From an uncultured archaeon (GTDB taxonomy: Archaea > Thermoproteota > Nitrososphaeria > Nitrososphaerales > CALBXV01), in contig CALBXV010000652.1 of assembly GCA_937890045.1 (NCBI GenBank), positions 1 through 10,718 on the forward strand: a stretch of 10,718 bases of DNA. The letters run 5' to 3'. Below, piece by piece: positions 6,583 through 10,718 of this stretch. The notes beneath the pieces were generated by a model that was not told the DNA's origin, ran no database searches, and saw only the letters and a list, made by a program, of their open reading frames with translations. The position numbers and the translations under genes are program-made. Every line of letters starts with the position of its first letter. Position 1 is the first letter of the stretch.

Positions 6583-7131
6583 TTACTTTAAAGAATCTTC
6601 TATTTTTTGTAGATGCTCTAAAGCTTTATCGGCCTGTTTTTTAATATCTTCCATATCCATTTGCCACTTTTCTTTATCAACGGAATATCCATCAGGTCTA
6701 ACTTGTTGCCAAAATTCTACAGAATCTTGTTTTTTAAACTCTTCAATACTTTGTTTTTGCTCTCTTACCCAGGCTAATTTGTTTGCAATCACTTTTTTTG
6801 TAGCCCATTCATCATATGTACCGTCAATCCTCAGTTTATTTTCAACTTTTACTTGACAGTCTAAACAATGACTGTATAAATACCACATTCTATCATCTAA
6901 CCGTCTTTTCATTACTTTTTTACATTCAGGACAGAACCAAGGTACTCTTGCTTCTTTAGTTATCTCTAATTTTTCATCTATTCGGTTTCGTTCTTCTTCT
7001 TTTTCTAGTTTTAACTTCTTTTTAAAGTCTAAATCTTCTTGAGCGACAAAAATTCGTTTTTCTGGAGTTTCTCCATGTAAAATAGTTTGTAACGCTTCAT
7101 TTTGTCGTTTATTTTCTCTACTATATGACAT
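6583..7131 (-). CDS. Zinc-ribbon protein upstream of the terminase
   Basis: Encodes 182 residues. The N-terminal 60 residues are highly charged (KKKLKLEKEEERNRIDEKLE) and likely a coiled coil. A four-cysteine zinc ribbon follows: C67-P-E-C70 and C89-L-D-C92, with aromatic and basic residues between (RRLDDRMWYLY). The C-terminal 80 residues are helical and rich in Lys, Gln, Glu and Trp. GAGGT precedes the ATG, 12 bases after the stop of the giant gene. The binding partner cannot be read from sequence; zinc ribbons with basic flanks often bind DNA, RNA or RNA polymerase. T4 has the small terminase gp16 just before gp17, and no other small-terminase candidate is visible here, so this protein or an absent gp16 are the options. 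That assignment is speculative. Confidence 0.8.
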   Translation of the reverse strand: MSYSRENKRQNEALQTILHGETPEKRIFVAQEDLDFKKKLKLEKEEERNRIDEKLEITKEARVPWFCPECKKVMKRRLDDRMWYLYSHCLDCQVKVENKLRIDGTYDEWATKKVIANKLAWVREQKQSIEEFKKQDSVEFWQQVRPDGYSVDKEKWQMDMEDIKKQADKALEHLQKIEDSLK

Positions 7132-7143
7132 ATTACCTCTTAA

Positions 7144-8364
7144 TTAAAAATTTAATAAACCTAATATTTGATTTACTGGCGCAAATGCTCCTGTAAACTT
7201 ATATGTTTTACCGTTATACTTAAATACTATTCCTTCTGATGGTACAATTGCGGATAATCCACCAATTTTATTTAATTTATCTAATTGTAACTTCAAAGTT
7301 TGTATCTTTTTTATATCTCCACCACTTTTTACTGTCTTTATTGCATTAATCACATCTTTTCGTATCTTTTGTACGGCCTTTTGGGGTGAAGCGGCTAAAT
7401 ATCCACCAATATTCTTTAATATTTCAGCTCCTACATCAAAAAACAACACTTCAAATGGTTTCATATTCTGTTTTACCCAATTTTGGTGGTCATTCTTATC
7501 AAATGATAATACCCAATCAAGAAATTTCTTATTATCTATATCTTTCTTTATCATTGGTATCTTATATGACTTATCAAAGAACGCCCATCTCTTAGTTAAG
7601 TTAACTAAAATATGATTTGGTATCTTATATTTCATTTGTTTTGACGCATTAAAAATAAACTCTTCCCAGTATGATTGATGGTATTTAGATAAAGTATCAT
7701 TATCTTTAAGTTTATACTGGTTTTGTAACTTTTTTAATCTATTCAAATATACTTTCTTCTTTTTACTAAAATCTTGTACTTTAGGTACTGATAAAAATTG
7801 TGGTTTACCAATTGTATAATGTTTTTGTACACTTTGATTAACTTGTTTAATCATACCAGCTAACATACGAGCTGAATCTTTAGGTTGTCCTATTGCTGTA
7901 CCACTTTCATCATATTCTAATGTTCCGTGAAATACTATTTGTGCTTTATCATAATCTATTACATTAGCAGACTTTGGATACATAACTTCTAAGTTCATCC
8001 AGTTTTTACCATTACCAAATATTTTTTCTTTTTGTTTATCAGATAAAGAACCTATTGATTTATTCAAATCTTTCATTGCAAATACAAATGCATCTCTAAT
8101 GTCACCTCTACCTGAAAACTTAGAAGCAACACCCTTTATATCCATCGCTGATGAACCAAAGTTTTTTAATTGACCTTTATTTCGAGCTGTAACTAATTTC
8201 CCATTTACCCAAGAAACCATTAAATTTTGTCCATCAAGTTTCTCTGTAACATTATCTTCACGACTTAATTCACCACCTAATCCTAATATAATTATATTCT
8301 TTAAATCTGAAAATGTAATATTTTTATCATCAAACGGGTGATTCATATGTCCATATGCTCCACC
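7144..8364 (-). other. Ligase-type nucleotidyltransferase (KxDG) domain
   Basis: Residues 769-1174 of the giant protein. TEKLDGQN (808-815) is motif I of the polynucleotide ligase/capping-enzyme superfamily with K810 as the expected adenylated lysine; R829 in TARNKG fits the conserved Arg after it; NLEVMY (892-897) with E894 fits motif III; SEGIVFK (1144-1150) fits motif IV; YKF with K1157 fits motif V. The protein ends 17 residues after K1157, so no C-terminal OB-fold is present. The distance from motif III to IV (about 250 residues) is larger than usual and contains a helical insertion. An RNA or DNA ligase-like adenylyltransferase is the best guess; whether it seals nicks is unknown. Confidence 0.7.
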
Positions 8365-10718
8365 TTCAATAAGTAACTGTATTTCTTCATCTAAATTAAT
8401 TCTTTCAGATAAACTACTAGCGTACTTTTTAGCCGCTTTCGGTCCTTTATTCTTTGCTACCCACCTAACTGCACTTTGACGACTGATTGTTTTCTTTCTT
8501 CCTTTTGGATTTGGATTCTTTACGGTATCTGGTGCAGATGTTTTCTTTTTTGCATCAGCTTTCTTTTTCTTATGAGCTTTATAAGCTCTAATAGCACCAA
8601 ATGTAACACCGGCTGCCATAGTTGCAGCACTACCTAAAATTTTTGTATAAGGTGCTGTTAATCCTGTAGCTGCTCCTACTGCAGTTAATACTAAGAACTT
8701 AGTTCCCATTGTGCCACTAAATAAATCTGCCATTGAAACTTCTCCTGTCGCTGCCGCTGTAGCTGCTGCTGATAAATCTAAATCATATTCTGGGTCTCCA
8801 ATAAATGTCATCTTAGTCCAAGCGTAAGTTATACCTGCTGCGGCCGCTACACCCATTACTCTTTTTAATTTTGGATGTTTCTGTAAGAAATTATCTAATT
8901 TTTTTAATGCTTTTTCTTTCTTTTGTCCAATTTTTGTTGTTGCTAATTTATTTGCTATCTTATTAGGAACATAATTGATAATCTTTTGATATACTTTGAA
9001 ACCTTTTTTAGCATTCTCTAATACCTTATCTACACTAAAGTCATTTAACTTCGCAATAGAAAATGTATTCTTATTCATCATTGTTTTTCTAACTTTATCT
9101 AAAGGTTGTTTTGCTTTTTTGGCCCAATCCTTTAAAAAGTTATTAAACTTAACTCCCTCTTCTAAAGTCATTCTATCTGCTTCAAGTATTAACTGTACTT
9201 CTTTATCTAAATTAATTCTTTCTTTTAAATCTGTATTTTCAGTTTCACCGTCTGCTCCAGGTAATGCGGGTGATTTAGGGTCAACTCCTTTATCTTCTAA
9301 TCCCATCCATTTAATAACTTCATATCCTAAATTTCTTAAAACTTTATCTTCTATGTGTTTTTTATATTTTCCCTGACTTTGATATGATACTGCAGGTACA
9401 ATAGTATACTTTAATGTATAATCATAATCAGGATTTACAGCATGTTTTCCTAAAATATACTGAACTAATTCCCAACCAGTATCTTTATACATAGAGTCAA
9501 TCCATTCTTTAGCATTTCTTTTATAAGTACTAAATCCTTTATGAAAAGTTGCAGGACCATCGTCAACTGGTGAACCAACTGTTATGCTTCCTTCTTTTAT
9601 TATTTTATTCATATCATTATTAATTAAAAAATCATCTAAAGATTCAAATAACTTTTTAAATTTATTATTCATCATAGTATAGATACCTTTATCAAAATAT
9701 CCAAATGCTTTCTTAAATAACTTTTCTCTATTCTTTTCATAATCAGGTGAACCGAGTAGTTGTCTCATAGTAGTTCCACTAACTTCTTTACCACCGACAC
9801 TAACTGAAACATGCGGTGCAGTAAGAATATATCCACGATCTCTATATCCAGTCATCTTATTTTTATTCTTTTTATAATCATCAAAGTATTTACCACCTTT
9901 TAATCTACCCGCGTCTTTCTTTCCAAAAATATAAATTACTGCAGTTGTATCTTCATCAAATTTCTTTAAAGTATTTACAGCCTTATATGGTGATGTTTCC
10001 TTAATAATACGATTTTTAGGAATACCCATCTTAACCATATGACGAACTTTTTCTCTAAAGTTCATAGGGTGTCTTGGTAATGATTTTAAATTAGATGTAA
10101 CTATATAAGCTTCATCTACTTGTTTCTTTAACCACTCATAAGTTTTTTTATGATGTGGACCAAAAGGTTGAAATCTTCCACCATATATTCCTACTACTTT
10201 TGTTATTTCTTTTTGTTCATTAATATTTTCACCAAGTAATCTTAATAGTTGAGTCATTACCATTGGATTATTAGTAAGAAAAATTTGTAATTTTCTAGTA
10301 TTTTTTGCATACATTTTTGGTATTAAATTTTTATCAATTAATTTTTGTAATGCCTTCTTCATCTTTGGTTTATTTACAAATTCTTTTATATCTTTATAAC
10401 CACTCATGCTATTAGTTTTATTTTTCCTTACTAATTCACGACTTGGAGATGGTATTTCAACTTCTTTGATACCACTCTTTTTTAATAATTTTTGTTTCTT
10501 AATCCAATTTTTAGCTATTTTATTCTTCATAGGTTTTCTAATAAATTTACCTATTCCTTTTTTCACTAACATATCAAATTTCTTCTGAGCCTGTTTAGGT
10601 TTTAAAGTAGCGTTATTATCAACTAACATAAAATTAGCGTTTCCAAACATACCCTGAAAAAACGCCATATTTTTTTGAACTTCATTCCAATATTTTTCAA
10701 CAATCTCTGGTGATAATT
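7144..10718 (-). CDS. Giant multidomain protein: cytidylyltransferase-like, membrane-segment and ligase-like modules (5' end outside window)
   Basis: The frame holds 1174 residues from the ATG at 10668 and stays open for 16 more codons to the right edge (LSPEIVEKYWNEVQKN before the Met), with no SD before that ATG, so the gene probably starts beyond the window. Numbering is from that Met. Residues 20-130 are basic and helical. Residues 158-305 are a nucleotidylyltransferase-like domain with GGRFQPFGPHHKK (163-175) and SGTTMRQLL (297-305). Residues 360-482 form a domain I do not recognise. Residues 497-768 hold Ala/Gly-rich hydrophobic segments (605-619, 656-672, 677-695) and a Lys-rich tail. 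Residues 769-1174 carry a KxDG ligase-type nucleotidyltransferase domain. Matches to the T4 prohead-protease pattern fall at 357-360, 494-497 and 766-769, between these modules. It may be a polyprotein of packaged head proteins; this is inference. Confidence 0.9.
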   Translation of the reverse strand, partial: LSPEIVEKYWNEVQKNMAFFQGMFGNANFMLVDNNATLKPKQAQKKFDMLVKKGIGKFIRKPMKNKIAKNWIKKQKLLKKSGIKEVEIPSPSRELVRKNKTNSMSGYKDIKEFVNKPKMKKALQKLIDKNLIPKMYAKNTRKLQIFLTNNPMVMTQLLRLLGENINEQKEITKVVGIYGGRFQPFGPHHKKTYEWLKKQVDEAYIVTSNLKSLPRHPMNFREKVRHMVKMGIPKNRIIKETSPYKAVNTLKKFDEDTTAVIYIFGKKDAGRLKGGKYFDDYKKNKNKMTGYRDRGYILTAPHVSVSVGGKEVSGTTMRQLLGSPDYEKNREKLFKKAFGYFDKGIYTMMNNKFKKLFESLDDFLINNDMNKIIKEGSITVGSPVDDGPATFHKGFSTYKRNAKEWIDSMYKDTGWELVQYILGKHAVNPDYDYTLKYTIVPAVSYQSQGKYKKHIEDKVLRNLGYEVIKWMGLEDKGVDPKSPALPGADGETENTDLKERINLDKEVQLILEADRMTLEEGVKFNNFLKDWAKKAKQPLDKVRKTMMNKNTFSIAKLNDFSVDKVLENAKKGFKVYQKIINYVPNKIANKLATTKIGQKKEKALKKLDNFLQKHPKLKRVMGVAAAAGITYAWTKMTFIGDPEYDLDLSAAATAAATGEVSMADLFSGTMGTKFLVLTAVGAATGLTAPYTKILGSAATMAAGVTFGAIRAYKAHKKKKADAKKKTSAPDTVKNPNPKGRKKTISRQSAVRWVAKNKGPKAAKKYASSLSERINLDEEIQLLIEGGAYGHMNHPFDDKNITFSDLKNIIILGLGGELSREDNVTEKLDGQNLMVSWVNGKLVTARNKGQLKNFGSSAMDIKGVASKFSGRGDIRDAFVFAMKDLNKSIGSLSDKQKEKIFGNGKNWMNLEVMYPKSANVIDYDKAQIVFHGTLEYDESGTAIGQPKDSARMLAGMIKQVNQSVQKHYTIGKPQFLSVPKVQDFSKKKKVYLNRLKKLQNQYKLKDNDTLSKYHQSYWEEFIFNASKQMKYKIPNHILVNLTKRWAFFDKSYKIPMIKKDIDNKKFLDWVLSFDKNDHQNWVKQNMKPFEVLFFDVGAEILKNIGGYLAASPQKAVQKIRKDVINAIKTVKSGGDIKKIQTLKLQLDKLNKIGGLSAIVPSEGIVFKYNGKTYKFTGAFAPVNQILGLLNF
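8362..8373 (-). other. Candidate prohead-protease site LIE|G
   Basis: L766-I767-E768 before Gly769, at the end of linker repeat copy 2 and directly before the ligase-like domain. Cutting here would release that domain as a 406-residue protein starting GGAYGHMNHP. Confidence 0.5.
8365..8406 (-). repeat. Linker repeat copy 2 (ERINLD)
   Basis: Encodes ERINLDEEIQLLIE, just before Gly769, in the same reading frame as copy 1. The two copies bracket the hydrophobic/basic module (residues 497-768) of the giant protein. This pattern fits duplication of a linker or insertion of a module by recombination between linkers. Confidence 0.85.
8581..8862 (-). other. Hydrophobic Ala/Gly-rich segments, possible membrane-inserting module
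   Basis: Residues 603-696 of the giant protein contain three hydrophobic, small-residue-rich stretches: about 605-619 (MGVAAAAGITYAW), 656-672 (TKFLVLTAVGAATGLTA) and 677-695 (ILGSAATMAAGVTFGAIR). A Lys-rich tail (698-727) follows. The segments are moderately hydrophobic and could be membrane helices or buried, glycine-packed helices. In a packaged protein this would suit insertion into the host membrane on ejection; that is inference. Confidence 0.5.
9178..9189 (-). other. Candidate prohead-protease site ILE|A
   Basis: I494-L495-E496 before Ala497, at the end of linker repeat copy 1 and just before the hydrophobic/basic module. Another match, L502-E-E|G, follows eight residues later. Confidence 0.5.
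9181..9222 (-). repeat. Linker repeat copy 1 (ERINLD)
   Basis: This 42-base segment encodes ERINLDKEVQLILE, just before Ala497. It matches the second copy at 8365-8406 at 37 of 42 bases, with the last 18 bases (9205-9222) identical. The copies lie about 816 bases apart in the same frame and orientation, and each ends at a candidate gp21 cleavage site. Confidence 0.85.
9223..9591 (-). other. Middle module of unknown function
   Basis: Residues 360-482 of the giant protein, bounded by candidate gp21 sites. It starts GSITVGSPVDDGPATFHKGF, continues through an aromatic helix (EWIDSMYKDTGWELVQYIL, 388-406) and a beta-like stretch (YTLKYTIVPAVSYQSQG, 417-433), and ends in a Pro/Gly/acidic linker (459-480). 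It looks like a compact alpha/beta domain of about 100 residues. I do not recognise it. Confidence 0.5.
9589..9600 (-). other. Candidate prohead-protease site IKE|G
   Basis: I357-K358-E359 before Gly360 of the giant protein matches the T4 gp21 pattern [L/I]-x-E|[A/G/S]. It lies in a helical linker after the cytidylyltransferase-like domain; a second, weaker candidate (L340-F-E|S) lies just before it. Confidence 0.45.
9754..10191 (-). other. Cytidylyltransferase-like (HxGH superfamily) domain
   Basis: Residues 160-305 of the giant protein. GGRFQPFGPHHKK matches the N-terminal nucleotide-binding motif of the NMN adenylyltransferase/cytidylyltransferase superfamily, except that the usual H-x-G-H is G170-P-H-H173: the first His and the Gly differ and the last His is kept. 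YIFGKKDAGR (246-255) and VSGTTMRQLL (296-305) fit the later substrate-binding and ISxTxxR-type motifs. Known members transfer AMP or CMP to a phosphorylated substrate; the substrate here is unknown. Confidence 0.75.

Noticed and set aside
8996..9376. 126-codon open frame on the plus strand opposite the giant gene
   Set aside because: Antisense shadow; Phe/Leu/Ser-rich as expected from the reverse of Lys/Asn/Glu-rich coding sequence.

Overview
The window looks like part of the head-morphogenesis region of a T4-like (contractile-tailed, tevenvirus-type) phage from an AT-rich, probably marine host. The evidence is a single tightly packed minus-strand transcription block with gaps of a few bases or short overlaps, strong A+T richness, and three recognisable T4-type hallmark proteins: large terminase (gp17), portal (gp20) and prohead protease (gp21). 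The assignment to marine T4-like phages such as cyanophage or pelagiphage relatives is inference from these proteins and the base composition. There is no tRNA, CRISPR array, insertion sequence or plus-strand gene that I can support.

Layout in transcription order (right to left). From the right edge to 7144 lies a very large multidomain protein that is open at the window edge. It carries a cytidylyltransferase-like domain, a middle domain of unknown function, a module with Ala/Gly-rich hydrophobic segments and a basic tail, and a C-terminal KxDG ligase-type nucleotidyltransferase domain. Next come a 182-residue zinc-ribbon protein (7131-6583), a 97-residue Ser/Gly/Thr-rich protein (6518-6225), terminase gp17 (6223-4640) and portal gp20 (4628-2778). 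These are followed by a helical 289-residue protein (2717-1848), a basic 211-residue protein (1864-1229), a 66-residue protein (1221-1021), prohead protease gp21 (GTG start, 1018-395), a 90-residue protein (393-121) and the start of another gene (119-1, running off the left edge). The three genes between gp20 and gp21 occupy the position of T4 genes 67 and 68 (prohead core). The gene at the left edge is where T4 would have the scaffold gene 22.

How they work together: portal and core proteins nucleate the prohead, gp21 matures it by cutting core and internal proteins, and gp17 docks on the portal to fill the head with DNA. The most interesting idea is that the giant protein is a polyprotein of packaged enzymes. 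Three matches to the T4 gp21 cleavage pattern ([L/I]-x-E before A or G) fall at its domain boundaries, and two of them lie in a duplicated ERINLD linker that is also visible as a 37/42 DNA repeat. Several smaller proteins around gp21 begin with short helices ending in the same kind of site, resembling the capsid-targeting peptides of T4 internal proteins. This would make gp21 the hub linking most of the unknown genes here; it is a hypothesis, not a demonstrated fact.
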